64,000 nt of DNA, taken from contig JAOBSW010001127.1 in NCBI GenBank assembly GCA_026214975.1, positions 170,566 to 234,565 on the forward strand, written 5' to 3'. This DNA comes from Gentiana macrophylla (Eukaryota > Streptophyta > Magnoliopsida > Gentianales > Gentianaceae). Numbering within the stretch: the stretch's first letter is position 1; each line of letters starts with the position of its first letter. The notes under the pieces are model-generated. The model was not told where the DNA came from. It was given only the letters and a program-made list of their open reading frames with translations, and did not search any database. A program made the position numbers and the translations under genes. Positions 33,621-43,952 of the stretch are shown here, piece by piece.

Positions 33621-35211
33621 TGTTAACGGTGAATTTTATGGTTTTTATCGCTTTATTCCATAACAATATTCTTCGTATTTTATTACTTTTTATAGAAAAG
33701 TAGGAGTTTAATTGAAATATTGAGATAATGAAGTTCGAAATGTTTAAAAGTGCAAAATCGAGTTGTGTATGTGTTTTTTATGTGTTTATGTACGATTTTA
33801 CACTTTGCTCGTGTTTACCATCTTGTAGGTATGCTTGCATGCCTGAGAAGGAGCTTAAAAGATGTTTACTTGAAGATTTAATGGCAAGAAAGAGATACAA
33901 AATTGAGATTGGCATGAAGACACATTGATGGCTGAACTGGCGTCTGAGTCCCGTCCAGTGGACGGGCGTTTGAAGGACCAGACGGGCGTCCAATGGAGCT
34001 GTTGGATTCGGAGAAGGCAGAAATTTGCTGGACGAGCGTCCAGGAGAGGAAACTTGATTCAGAGTTTTGAAAATTCCAGTGGACGAGCGTCCATTTTTGC
34101 ATAGGACGGACGTCCAAGAAGACTCGGCCCGACTCGATGAATTTTGTGAAGATTGGACGGGGATCTACCTTGTTGGACGGGCGTCCAATCACCGACTTAA
34201 CCCTAGCCACCTCAAAATCTTATAAATACCAGCGCATATCAAACCCTAAGTGGGCATCATATCATTCATTCAGAAATTCACAGCAGCCGCATATTCCACA
34301 AAGAGCAAACACAGAGATGAATTCTTCCATCTCAACAATCATGATCACCAATATGATTGTTGGCTAAGCATCTTGCGGTGGGACAACGGAGGAAACCAAT
34401 CAACAACCACACCAACTAGAAGATTTTAAGCTATATCTTTAGTGAGTTAAATTTACTGTTTTTCATCAATTGAATTTTGTAATAATTGTTTATGTTTTAT
34501 TGAATCGAGAGATCGATGAAACTACCGTTCTAATTGAATTTATATGAGAATATTATTCAAGTTGTGATTTCTTTCAATTGATGCAATTAATTGTGATTCA
34601 AGAGATTGTTTATGATTAATTGAGTTGAGTATTGGAGACAATCTCATGATCGTGTTATGCATGCTAGTTTAGTTTTGCTTGAGAAAGAAAACGAAACCCT
34701 AGAAATTGATTAAAGAGATTTAATCGAATTCGTGATTTGATCATTACTAAAAATTGTACCTTTAGCTCACAATCTAGTTGGGGTTGGTTGGTTGATTGGT
34801 GGATTCTAGTTGCCTTGCCGTTCTTTTAATTCTTTGATAAACCAATTTGTTCGTATCAATTGTGATTGCTACGATTAGTTATTTCTAGAACTTTAGTTGT
34901 TACCCGCTGTTTTCTGCATATTTCTGTTTCCCAGCACGTCACCGGACGCCCGTCCACCCTCAGTGAACGGCCGTCCAGTGTTGAATTTTTTCGCTTTTTA
35001 CGCTATTTTAGTCATCGTTTCTTCGTTTCTATTTTACAATTAATATAAACCTTAGTTTTAGATAATAATTTGTGACATAATCGATATAATAACTGCATCT
35101 TAATCTGATAAACATTCGACTCCCTTAGGACGACCCGTTAACACCCTTTACTACAAGCCTTATACTTGGGGTGTTTCGGTTTATAAATTTAAAACTAGTT
35201 TTTACCGAACA
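33621..35211 (+). repeat. 3' LTR of E1
   Basis: A 1591-bp partner of 11990-13568, including the palindrome array (33959-34190) and TATAAATA at 34221-34228. It ends CCGAACA, followed by CTCAC. Confidence 0.93.
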
Positions 35212-35216
35212 CTCAC

Positions 35217-35634
35217 TGATGTTAATGAGGAGGAGGCACCTGGAGTCGATCTGACTAAGGCTAACAAATGATATGAGAGGATGGAAAGTACCGACCTGTA
35301 GGCGACCCAATCTTTCAGGACCGTCATGACTTCTTCCTCAGCTCGGTGCATAACCGAGCTCCCTAACGACGCGCATGGATCATCCTCCGTGCGTGAAGGG
35401 GATGATCTTCTGGAGGTGGATGAGGAGGCAGAGAAGGGAGATGAGGAAATGAAGGAAATCGGGCTTCAGAGGAAGAAGCAGATTGTTTCTGTTGTTACCC
35501 CCCAGAGGGGTCGATCCAAAAAGAGAAGGTCTGAGTCTCGTCCGACTGACGACATTGAGGACTTGACTGAGGATAGACCTTCCTCATGTCAGGGTCAACT
35601 TTTCGAGGTTTCTTTTTAGGACCTGACAGCAGTG
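35217..35634 (+). pseudogene. Antisense ORF of X, rest of exon 2
   Basis: Resumes the frame of 11965-11989: TDVNEEEAPGVDLTKANK, two in-frame stops, then 35326-35619 with a low-complexity, strongly charged region (DDLLEVDEEAEKGDEEMKE, then basic RGRSKKRRSESRP). It ends at a donor-like AGTG|GTAAGT at 35635. The counterpart in W is 57180-57631, also strongly acidic. Confidence 0.6.
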
Positions 35635-35713
35635 GTAAGTCTCCTCCATTTTTTCCAACTTTGACTCCTTGTATTACTACGTTTTCCTCCTGACACGTGC
35701 GCTGTTTTGGTAG
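35635..35713 (+). other. Intron 2 of the antisense ORF of X
   Basis: GTAAGT donor, T-rich body, TTTTGGTAG acceptor. Element W has an intron at the same relative place with a GTAAGT donor (57632-57708). Confidence 0.65.
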
Positions 35714-36237
35714 GGAGCTCAATCCAGGCAGGAATTTTTGAACAGACTTGGCCAGTCTTCAGCAAGTAAAGAAGCTTTAAAAAATACAATGGATGAGCTA
35801 AGGGAGAGCCGACAGAGGCATAGAGAGGGCTCTAAGCCCAAAAGTGCAGAATCAATGCTCTGAAGGAGCAACTCGGAGCTCGTGATGCCGAGCTCGGTCA
35901 GACCAAGGCCCGGTGCACCGCTGAGATTCAAACCGCATTTGATAAGTACACGGTGGAGAACTCTGAGCTGGGACATGCCTTAGCCAAAACTCAGCAGTAG
36001 AGGTACGCCCTGGAAGCCTTCATCCGGGCTCGGAATGCCCAAGCCGTTCATGAGTATAAGCCTTCTGATCATTTCTCTCAAGCTCTGAAGGTCTTATTAA
36101 ACTCAGTCATGCAGTATGGTTATACTACCAGGATTGATGAAGCCAAAGAGAAATGTGCCGAGCTGGTTCTTCCCGACCATCCTCATTATCGAACAATGTA
36201 CAAGACGGGGCAGGCCATAGCTAAGATGACCGTCTGA
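35714..36237 (+). pseudogene. Antisense ORF of X, exon 3 (coiled coil)
   Basis: Begins GAQSRQEFLNRLGQSSASKE; a helical, heptad-rich region follows (ALKEQLGARDAELGQTKARC), broken by one frameshift near 35850 and a TAG near 35998. The C-terminal piece is QALKVLLNSVMQYGYTTRID with TGA at 36235. W has the equivalent coiled coil (57709-58370). No catalytic motif recognised. Confidence 0.6.
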
Positions 36238-36603
36238 GAGAGTTTAAAGAAGGAGAAGACATTAGGCCAAGTATGTTAAACGCCGACCTGTCCCTCAGAG
36301 TACTGATCCGGATCATTCCTCAACAGAACAAAATCCTGGTGCCCAGAATTGATGCCCTTTCTTTTGTTGTTAAGACATATTTTGTTTTGTGAAATTTCTG
36401 AAAAACTTGTATGTTTTCTTGATGTTTGTGGTGCTCTGCCCATTGTACTTTTATTTCCATTTTTGAAATTTATTTTGGGTTTTAGTACTTACCTGGTACC
36501 ATGTGCACCCCCCAGTATGGCATGCATTACTTGTTGTAGTGGATGGCATACTTGGTTTTTGCTTATGAGCTCTGTATACCGTTTTAAGACTTACCTTTAG
36601 CTT
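36238..36603. other. Non-coding tail after the antisense ORF of X
   Basis: T-rich. Short phrases (CCCCCAGTATGGCATGC and GGATGGCATACTTGG, 36508-36557) have analogues in W near 58495-58545, supporting homology of the two elements. No gene. Confidence 0.45.
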
Positions 36604-37190
36604 AGCCTGCAAACTTTCTGAGTCTGACTGTTGTACTTAGTTAAAAAGTTTGCCTGACCTGCAGATTTGTGAAGTTTGTCCCTTGTAAAATTTCTGAGTC
36701 TAACCTGCAGTACTAAGTTAAAAATTTAGCCTGACCTGCAGACTCGGGAAGTTTCTCCTTTGAAAACTTTCTGAGTCTGACCTGTAGTACTCAGTTAAAA
36801 ATTTAGCCAGACCTGCAGACTTGGGAAGTTTGTCCTTTGCAAACTTTCTGAGTCTGACTTACAGTACTAAGTTAAAATTTTAGCTTGACCTGCAGACTCG
36901 GGAAGTTTGTCCTTTGCAAACTTTCTGAGTTTGACCTGCAGTACTCAGTTAAAAATTTAGCCTGACCTGCAGACGAGAGGTTTGTCCTTTGCAAACTTTC
37001 GGAGTCTGACCTGCAGTACTTAGTTAAAAATTTAGCCTGACCTGTAGACTCGGGAAGTTTGTCCTTTGCAAACTTTCTGAGTCTGACCGGCAGTACTCAG
37101 TTAAAAATTTAGCCTGACCTACAGACTTGGGAAGTTTGTACTTTGTGAACTTTCTGAGTCTTACCCATGATACTCGATTAAAAATTTCTC
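36604..37190 (+). repeat. 76-bp tandem repeat, about 7.5 copies
   Basis: Unit holds AACTTTCTGAGTCTGACCTG, CAGTACTCAGTTAAAAATTT, AGCCTGACCTGCAGACTCGG and GAAGTTTGTCCTTTGC. Copies differ by scattered substitutions and one shortened unit near 36972. Lies between the antisense ORF and integrase of X, where Tat elements often carry tandem repeats. Confidence 0.85.
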
Positions 37191-37194
37191 CTTT

Positions 37195-37200
<6 letters not shown>

Positions 37201-37262
<62 letters not shown>
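37201..37262. repeat. (TA)31 microsatellite
   Basis: Uninterrupted TA from 37201 to 37262, directly after the 76-bp repeats. Confidence 0.98.
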
Positions 37263-37266
<4 letters not shown>

Positions 37267-37545
37267 CGATGTCATGCTCATAAAAAGGGAAATTTCATTA
37301 AAATTCAAGGATGTTTGATTACATCTTTAATGAAAATAACAATACTGAACTAGAAAAGAAAATGAAGCAAGTCTGGAATCTGTCCTAGATATAAAATTTC
37401 CTAAGATTATTGTCATTCCAACTTCGAGGTATGGTCCTACCACTCGCATCCGCCAATTGGTATGCACATTTCCATGAACTTTGACTACTTTATAAGGGCC
37501 TTCCCAGTTCGGGTCCAGCTTGCCCTGAGGACCCTGCCTGCTAAC

Positions 37546-38640
37546 TTCATTCTTTCATAGTACCAGATCTCCTATGCTTATACTTGGCCATCCTAATGTA
37601 GGCCACTTCTCGGACTTCTTCCAAGTCATCTTTGGTCTGCCTGAGTTCAATGTCTTGATCTGATTTGTCATGGTGCTCGGTCCTTGTGGAGGGCAGCCCG
37701 ATCTCTGCTGGAATGACTGCTTCACATCTATAAGCTAAGGAAAAAGGAGTTTCTCCGGTAGCCGAGTTTGGCGTGGTCCTGTATGCCCAAAGTATGTTGG
37801 GTAGATGTTCGACCCAATTCTCTCCTTCTTCTTCCAATCTTTTCTTCAAAACAATCTTGACCTTCATGTTCGTCTGTTCAACTTGGCCATTGGCTTGTGG
37901 GTGGCCGACTTAGGAAAAATGTTGGGTTATACCCAGCTCGGCACACCATGACCTGACTATCATGTTTTCAAATTGTGTTCTGTTGTCTGAGATCAGGGTC
38001 CTGGGTATTCTATATCTACAGACAATGTTTTTCCATAGAAATTTCTGGATGGCCCTTCCAGTGATGGTAGTTAGAGCCTCGGCCTCCACCCATTAGTGAA
38101 ATAATCGACTGCCATAACAAAGAACCTTAGATTGCCTAGATCTTGGGGAAGGGGTCCGACCAGGTTTACCCCCCATTGATAGAAAGGCCAAGGAGAAACT
38201 ATAAGAATCATCTCATGTGAAGGTTGATGAGACAAGTTATCATGCACCTGGCTTGACTTTCACCTTATGACTAGGTCGTTTGCATCGCCCTACATAGTGG
38301 GCTAGTAGTACCCGGATAAACGACATTTTCTTGCCAATGTTCGTGCACAGCATGATTTCTGCAAATACCAAGATGGATTTCTCTAAGGAGATAATTTACT
38401 TCCTCCTTCAAAGCACACCAGAGCCAAGATGATATATAAGATCTTCTGTACAAAACTTCGTTAAAAAGGGAGTACCTACTTGCCAAGAGCTTCATCTTTA
38501 GGGCCAGAGATTTATCAGTCGGTAGGATGCCATGCTTAAGATAGAGCACGATAGGGTCCATCCATATAGCTTGTTGAGTGACCGGGTTCACTTCCGTCTG
38601 GACATAGCTATGCTCACCCAGATGTTCTAGCAAGACCTTT
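37546..38640 (-). pseudogene. Integrase of element X
   Basis: Minus pieces: HLGICRNHAVHEHWQENVVY (zinc-binding region, near 38400-38320), core pieces in other frames across 37900-38270 with several stops, and ENWVEHLPNILWAYRTTPNS with ETPFSLAYRCEAVIPAEIGL (37800-37690), the end of the core. It continues into a Lys/Arg-rich C-terminus ending near 37547. The catalytic core is broken. Confidence 0.85.
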
Positions 38641-39400
38641 TTGTCCGAGAAGAAATTGGATGCTAACTTTGACAGGGCATCAGCTCATTTATTCTGAGAT
38701 CGGGAGACCTGCTCGATCTGGACTGACTTGAAGTACTTGAGTAAAGCTTGGGCCACCGATAAGTAATTCTTCATTGGTTCCTCCTTTGCTTCATATTCCC
38801 CCTTGACATGATTAACCACCAGCTTGGAATCAATGAACACTTGAAGATTTATAGCATCGAGCTTGCTACTAGTCAGAGCCCGGTGATCAGAGCTTCATAT
38901 TCTGCTTTATTATTGGTAGCCTTGAACTGAAACTCTTCTCCCTTTGGACTTATGAGCAGGAGGCCTGCCCCTGCTCCCTCTTTTCCTACTGCCCCGTCTA
39001 CATACAGGGTCCATAACTCAACCTGCCCTTCCAGTTGATCTTTCTCAATGTCCACTCAGATCCCTTTGTCTAAGAAATCTGCTAAAGCCTGAGCTTTTAT
39101 TGCAGTTCGGGATTGAAAGTCCTGGTTATACACTGCAAGCTTTATAACCCATTTTGCCAGTCATCCGGATGTATCTGGTCAGGCTAGTATCTGCCTTAAA
39201 GGCTGGTCTGGTACCACTGTTATCGGATGTGCTTTAAAATATGGCCTGAACTTCATTGATGCATGCACCAAATCCATTGTTAATTTTTCTGCATTAGTGT
39301 ACCTGACTTCTGGTCCATGTAGAGCCCGGCTTACATAGAAGATTGGTCTTTGTATGTTGTCCTCCTCTCTGATGAGGACTACACTAATGGCTTATTCAAC
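38641..39400 (-). pseudogene. RNase H plus second RNase H domain of X
   Basis: The piece 39055-38873 reads LWTLYVDGAVGKEGAGAGLL and NNKAEYEALITGL, the archaeal-type RNase H signature (D-G, E-A) found as a second domain only in Tat-lineage plant gypsy elements. To its right (39056-39400), frame-broken gypsy RNase H pieces are visible (near 39300-39350). The second domain is the main basis for assigning X to Tat. Confidence 0.8.
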
Positions 39401-40480
39401 AACCCCTAGTATATTAGCAGAGTTTCTCCCTCTCGGGGAGAAGTTAGGGTTGGCAGCTCGGCCAAATAAGCCTTAAGATCCTTGAACGCTCTCTGGCTGT
39501 CCTCATTCCACTGGAAGGGACTTGTGTTCGTTAGAATCTTGAAAAATGGTAAGGCACGCTGTGCCAACCTGGATAGAAATTTGTTCAGGGCTATCATACG
39601 CCTTGTCAACCTTTGCACTTCTTTGAAACTCCTTGAGGGAGGCATCGATCTTAACGCCTCGATCTTATCCGGGTTTTCCTTGATGCCTTCTTTGGAGATC
39701 ATGTACCCCAAGAATTTACCCGACCTGACCCCAAACATACACTTTTTGGGGTTGAGCTTCATTTGAGTCTGTCTGAGCACGGTGAACACTTCTCGGACAT
39801 CCAGCATGTACTGGTCAAGAGACCTGCTCTTGATAAGGCGATCATCTATATAAACTTCCATGCACCTCCCAATTTTTTTTGTCAAAAATATTGTTTACCG
39901 CACTCTAGTATGTGGCTCCAGCATTCTTGAGTCCAAAAGGCATGGTGACATAGTAGAAAGTGCCCAACTCTGTTACGAATGCAGTTTTTTCCGCATCTTC
40001 AGGGTCCATAGCGATTTGATGGTACCCATTGTATGCGTCTAGGAATGCGAACATCTCAAAACCCACAGTCGAATCCACTAATCTATAGATCTTGGGAAGC
40101 AGGTAGCAGTCCTTAGGACAGGCCTTGTTCAAGTCTGTAAACTCCACGCACATTCGCCAGCTGCCGTCTAGCTTTTTCACTAGGACCGGGTTGCCTAGCC
40201 AGCTCGGGTAAACCACTTCCCGTATGATGTTTCCCTAGAGCATCTTTTCCACCTCTTTCTGAATGGCCTCCATTCTCTCTTTTGTGAACTGTCTTTTCTT
40301 TTGCCGGACTGGTTTCTGGCTTGGATCAACATTGAGCCTGTAAAAAGCCAGCTCGGGTGATAGGCATGGCATGTCTTCCATTCTCCATGCAAATACATCT
40401 CTAAATTCTCTCAGTACCTTGACAAGTTCTTGTTTCTGTTGCTCGGCTATCCAACACCCCACGTTCACAGTTAAATCCTC
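39401..40480 (-). pseudogene. Reverse transcriptase of X
   Basis: Pieces 40468-40235 (FRDVFAWRMEDMPCLSPELA), 40216-39905 (SWRMCVEFTDLNKACPKDCY, FAFLDAYNGYHQIAMDPEDA and MPFGLKNAGATY) and 39885-39406 (CMEVYIDDRLIKSRSLDQY, then KFLGYMISKEGIKENPDKI). The catalytic box is YIDD. A frame change lies near 39890-39905 and another near 40220-40240. Confidence 0.9.
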
Positions 40481-40540
40481 CCGATCTCACCATAGACTTA
40501 CTGGCTCGATCTTGTCATCCGAAGACCAACTCTCTTCCTC

Positions 40541-41054
40541 TTATGGGAGTAGTTCTTCAACAGAGACCTGTTGCACCATCATTCTTCTATCCACAGTGGC
40601 TGTGTAACAGATCCTTGCTATTTCCACATAACCCTTGATCTCCACTGACCCCTGTAATGTTGGAAACTTCATACTTATATGGGCCGGGGAGATTACGGCT
40701 CGTAAATCTGTTAGTGCAGGTCGTCCCATAATAACATTGTAGGCTGAGGGTACTTTGACTACCACATATTCCACCATAAGGGTCCTGCCCCTTGGTTCGT
40801 GTCCAAAAATGGTCGGCAATCTGATCATACCCATAGGATGGACTGGGGTCCTTTGAACCCAAATAGCGGAGTTGAGACAGGTGTTAGCTCAGTATCCTTC
40901 AGTTTCATTGATTGAAAAACATTGTAGTACAATACATTGACTGCACTACCCGTATCGACACAAATGCGCTTCACTGTGTGCTTGTTGATCACCACTCCGA
41001 TAACTAACCCTTCGTTATTAATAACTAAGGGAAGGAGGTCACGAAGGCCGTAAA
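40541..41054 (-). pseudogene. Aspartic protease of X
   Basis: The active site is VKRICVDTGSAVNVLYYN (DTGSAVN) at about 40985-40930 on the minus strand. It continues after a frame change as 40834-40541, with VKVPSAYNVIMGRPALTDLR, the retropepsin C-terminal motif, and ends with IKGYVEIARICYTATVDRR. A stop lies near 40858. Confidence 0.85.
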
Positions 41055-42566
41055 CTACCTCTCCAGAAAGCCTCTATATTTTGTTGGTGTCGGTGGACGT
41101 GACTGACCTGCTATTGTTCTTTTCCTCAGGTCGGGAAGCGGTGCACGGGCCACCCGAGATCGTGTTGATGGTGTTAATGGGGCTGTTATCAACTTGCCCA
41201 TCAGGACCCAGGGACTGGTCTCTTCTCCTTCGGTAGTCATCACGTCGGTCTCGATCTTGGCCAAATTCCTTCTCTTGAACTCTCTTCTCCCCTGGGGTTC
41301 CGTGTTTTGCGATCGGTCTATGACCTCATCCAGCTTCCCTTCCATGACAGCCGCATCGATGTCCCTTTGCAAATCTTTACAGTGCTCTGCATCATGACCA
41401 ATATCTTTGTGGTACTTGCAATACTTGGTCTAATCTATTTTCTTCCGAGGATCCCTCATGGGAGGCGGGACTCGGGTTATACCTTTCTTTGCATTATAGC
41501 GAGGACCTGCTCGCGTTACCTGTTGAGCGGGATAAAATCCCTTTTCTATAGAGCTCCTTTCTTTCCTAGTTAGTCGGATATGGGTGCGACGACTCGGTCC
41601 CATACTGGCTTGTGTTTTTATCAGATCTGTCATCAGATTTTTCTTTCTTAGAACCTTCTGCCTCTCTCTTTAAATGGTTGGCTTTCTCACCTTGGCAGTG
41701 CTTGTAAGCTAGGTCCATGCACTCCTCCATAGACCTCGGAAGTAGGCAGTTTAAATTAGCGTATAATCGACCTTCTCGTAGGCCTGCTACGAAAGAGGTG
41801 ATCAAGAGATGCTCATCTGCGTTCCTGACCTGTCTGGACTCTTCATTGAACCTCTTCAGGTATTGCAACACGGTCTCCTCCTTTCTCTGAGTGATAGTTA
41901 GGAGGTAGGTGGCGTTTCTCTAGAATGGCTTGGCCGTGACAAAAGCTTGCAAAAACCTCCTCGCTAAGGTTTCAAAGTTGGAGATTGACTGAGGTGGCAG
42001 TTTCCTGAACCAGTCACGGGCCCTACCCGTAAGTAAGGCCGGAAAAGCCTTGCACTTCATCTCTGCTGCCACACAATCCAGGTTCATATGTGTCAGGTAT
42101 TGGAACAGGTGATCTTGTGGATCCTTTGTGCCATAATAAGGTTCTAATTTGGGCACCTTGAACCTCTCTGGACGCGGGTAATTCAAGATCTTCTCTGAAA
42201 ACGGTGATTCGAAGGATAGATCATCCGACTTACGACCTAGTATTCCGTGTCCGCCTTATCATCTTTCCGTCCTAGGTTTGTCTTGGGGGCGTTGTCCTCA
42301 AGTTCAGCTTCTTCCTGCCCCTTCAAGGCTAACCCCAGCACACTTTTGAATGTTGGCATGTCAAGATTTCGTAGAGCCTCTGGTAAGGCTTGTGGAGCTA
42401 GATTTGCCAGTACTTCTTCTTGGTGAGTTTGATGTTGGCTGGTGGAAGCGGTTGGATCTACCTCCCCAGTGCCTGTCTAGCCAGCCGCAGTTGCGGTAGG
42501 ATCAACTTCCTGAATCAATGGAGCCTGTATTTGGGTCTTTTTTCTAGGATTCTTTGGTGGTTCCAT
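41055..42566 (-). pseudogene. Gag of element X
   Basis: ATG at 42566 (MEPPKNPRKK), 32 bases after the PBS. The core is in 42186-41920 (FKVPKLEPYYGTKDPQDHLF, MKCKAFPALLTGRARDWFRK) and 41871-41566 (LKRFNEESRQVRNADEHLLI, LPRSMEECMDLAYKHCQGEK). A zinc-knuckle-like CKYHKDIGHDAEHC lies near 41425-41385. Several frame defects. Typical Tat-lineage Gag. Confidence 0.88.
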
Positions 42567-42597
42567 TGCTATTTCTTGATCAAATCGCTGAAAGAGG

Positions 42598-42616
42598 CCC
42601 TCCTTCTAGCGTCAAT
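42598..42616 (-). other. Primer-binding site of X
   Basis: The minus strand reads ATTGACGCTAGAAGGAGGG directly after the LTR end CATCGTCA. It is close to the ATTGGCGCTAGAAGG form seen in plant Tat-type elements (from memory). Confidence 0.65.
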
Positions 42617-43225
42617 TGACGATGTTGGATACCGTCTATTCCTTAATCCGGACCTGATTTACTCTTGGAACGATTTGTCAAGAACCTTTAACAATGGGAA
42701 GGTGATTTTGGTGTGTTTTAGACTGAGCGTGAGAGTTAGTTTCTCTCAAGTTGCCTACGTATACAATGTATGTAATTGGAATCAAGTCCCTCGTAGTCTA
42801 GCCTCATACTTCTTGCTCTGTAAGTATTAGATTTATTTCTTGGTCCCTAAGGATTAATTCGAGTAAATCCCTTTAATAAAGGATAATTATGATTGTATTT
42901 AAACTGTAAGATCAATGTCCTATAAACATGGGATTCTCCTATGTTTATCCTATTATTTAGGCACATGTGTGTATTATTATCATAAAGGAAGACCCATACG
43001 TCCTACGCTGGGCTCCTCAGGTCATCTAGACCTGGGTTGCACGACCTGCCTTCCGTCTTGACCGAGCCGCCCTGCGGTGGTTTAGTCGGGAAGAACCAGG
43101 ACAGACCTCCCACATAGGGTTAGGAAAGAGTAACATGGGGCCTCTAGCCTTAACGCTTCTTACTCTATTTATTATGACTCAACTCTTTGAGCGACACGTG
43201 GCGAGGTCTATTCTAGCCATCGTCA
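42617..43225 (-). repeat. 5' LTR of element X
   Basis: 609 bp with termini TGACGATG...CATCGTCA (perfect 8-bp inverted ends). Contains TTGCCTACGTA (42751-42761) and the strong hairpin near 43060-43086. The right half matches 10241-10558. Confidence 0.88.
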
Positions 43226-43542
43226 AGCAGCAACAACATGAGAGGATTATCCAAGAAACAACAAGCAGTTTTGGTGTTTTTTTGGTACTTTTTGGTAGTC
43301 ATGTGTATGATGCTGATTTATACATATTTTTGGTCTCTACATCATGTATGGTATACTCACAAGGTAAAGATTTCACATTTGAACATTTTTATTTCATTTC
43401 ATTTTTCAGCATTGAATTCATTCACTTTTTCCGGTCAAGGGGAGAAGATTCTGTACTGATTCTTCTTCTTCTTCTTCCAAAATTAATGCATTTTTTCTTC
43501 AATTGGTTTCATTAATTGACACATCGTTTCGCAATTAATTTT
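43226..43542 (+). other. Flank with short hydrophobic ORF
   Basis: A plus ORF at 43238 reads MRGLSKKQQAVLVFFWYFLV, highly hydrophobic for 40 residues, then a donor-like AAG|GTAAAG at about 43363. It could be a signal-anchor exon or chance. A run of CTT repeats lies at 43462-43480. No family recognised. Confidence 0.2.
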
Positions 43543-43770
43543 CAGATCCCAGTCTGGTTCCGATTCCGAAGAACAACAATAAAGGGAAAGACATGTCAGC
43601 GAACAAACATCAACAAAAAGAGAGGCAGTCGGCCGGCCGGCGTTCAAAACGCCACCAGAAGCTGCGAAATTCCGAGAAGGTGACATTAGAGCCATGCCTA
43701 CTGGAATCACTCACTGGTTTTACAATGATGAAGAAATTCCTCTTGATGTACGAATAGAGGCTGATACGTA
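43543..43770 (+). pseudogene. 11S-globulin-like cupin gene fragment
   Basis: After an acceptor-like AATTTTCAG (ending about 43542), one frame reads SQSGSDSEEQQ, a TAA, then VSEQTSTKREAV, then AAKFREGDIRAMPTGITHW with FYNDEEIPLDV following. FREGDI-AMP-GITHWFYND is the beta-strand signature of 11S seed-storage globulins (legumins), and a Ser/Gln/Glu-rich stretch commonly precedes it. The rest of the cupin and other exons are absent, and a TAG ends it at 43769-43771. Most likely a captured or decayed piece of a host seed-protein gene. Confidence 0.5.
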
Positions 43771-43886
43771 GTCTCTAGGGGTAATTTAGTCCGAGTGAAA
43801 TTATTATGTCCTTAGTGCAACAAAAAAATGAGGTGTGGATTAAAACTTAATAAGTGACCCAAACGTGGATTTAAACCTAATTTTTC

Positions 43887-43887
<1 letters not shown>

Positions 43888-43952
<65 letters not shown>
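43888..43952. repeat. (TTA)n microsatellite
   Basis: About 21 uninterrupted TTA units. Confidence 0.97.

Larger units (their letters stand above)
11990..35211 (+). mobile_element. Element E1: Athila-type Ty3/gypsy, complete with LTRs, interrupted by E2
   Basis: LTRs at 11990-13568 and 33621-35211, flanked by CTCAC on both sides (11985-11989, 35212-35216). Both LTRs begin TGTTAACGG and end CCGAACA. It has an Asp-tRNA-type PBS, gag, PR, RT, then (after the E2 insertion) RNase H and integrase, then a long 3' UTR and PPT. Length excluding E2 is about 11.2 kb, normal for Athila/Tat elements. The coding frames carry several stops. Confidence 0.92.
10241..43225 (-). mobile_element. Element X: Tat-lineage Ty3/gypsy with antisense ORF, host of nested insertions
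   Basis: LTR copies at 10241-10558 (partial) and 42617-43225 share sequence. Minus-strand coding reads gag (42566) to PR, RT, RNase H plus a second archaeal-type RNase H, and integrase (37546). Between integrase and the 3' LTR lies a plus-strand, intron-containing ORF, an arrangement known for Tat-lineage elements. E1 (11990-35211) interrupts this antisense ORF. LTR termini are TGACGATG...CATCGTCA. AGCAG follows the right LTR, but the left target duplication is lost. Confidence 0.8.

Noticed and set aside
36604..37190. CRISPR-like array
   Set aside because: The repeats are direct head-to-tail 76-bp units without unique spacers, in a plant retrotransposon.
37024..37318. ORFs containing an (Ile-Tyr)n run
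   Set aside because: Product of the TA microsatellite.
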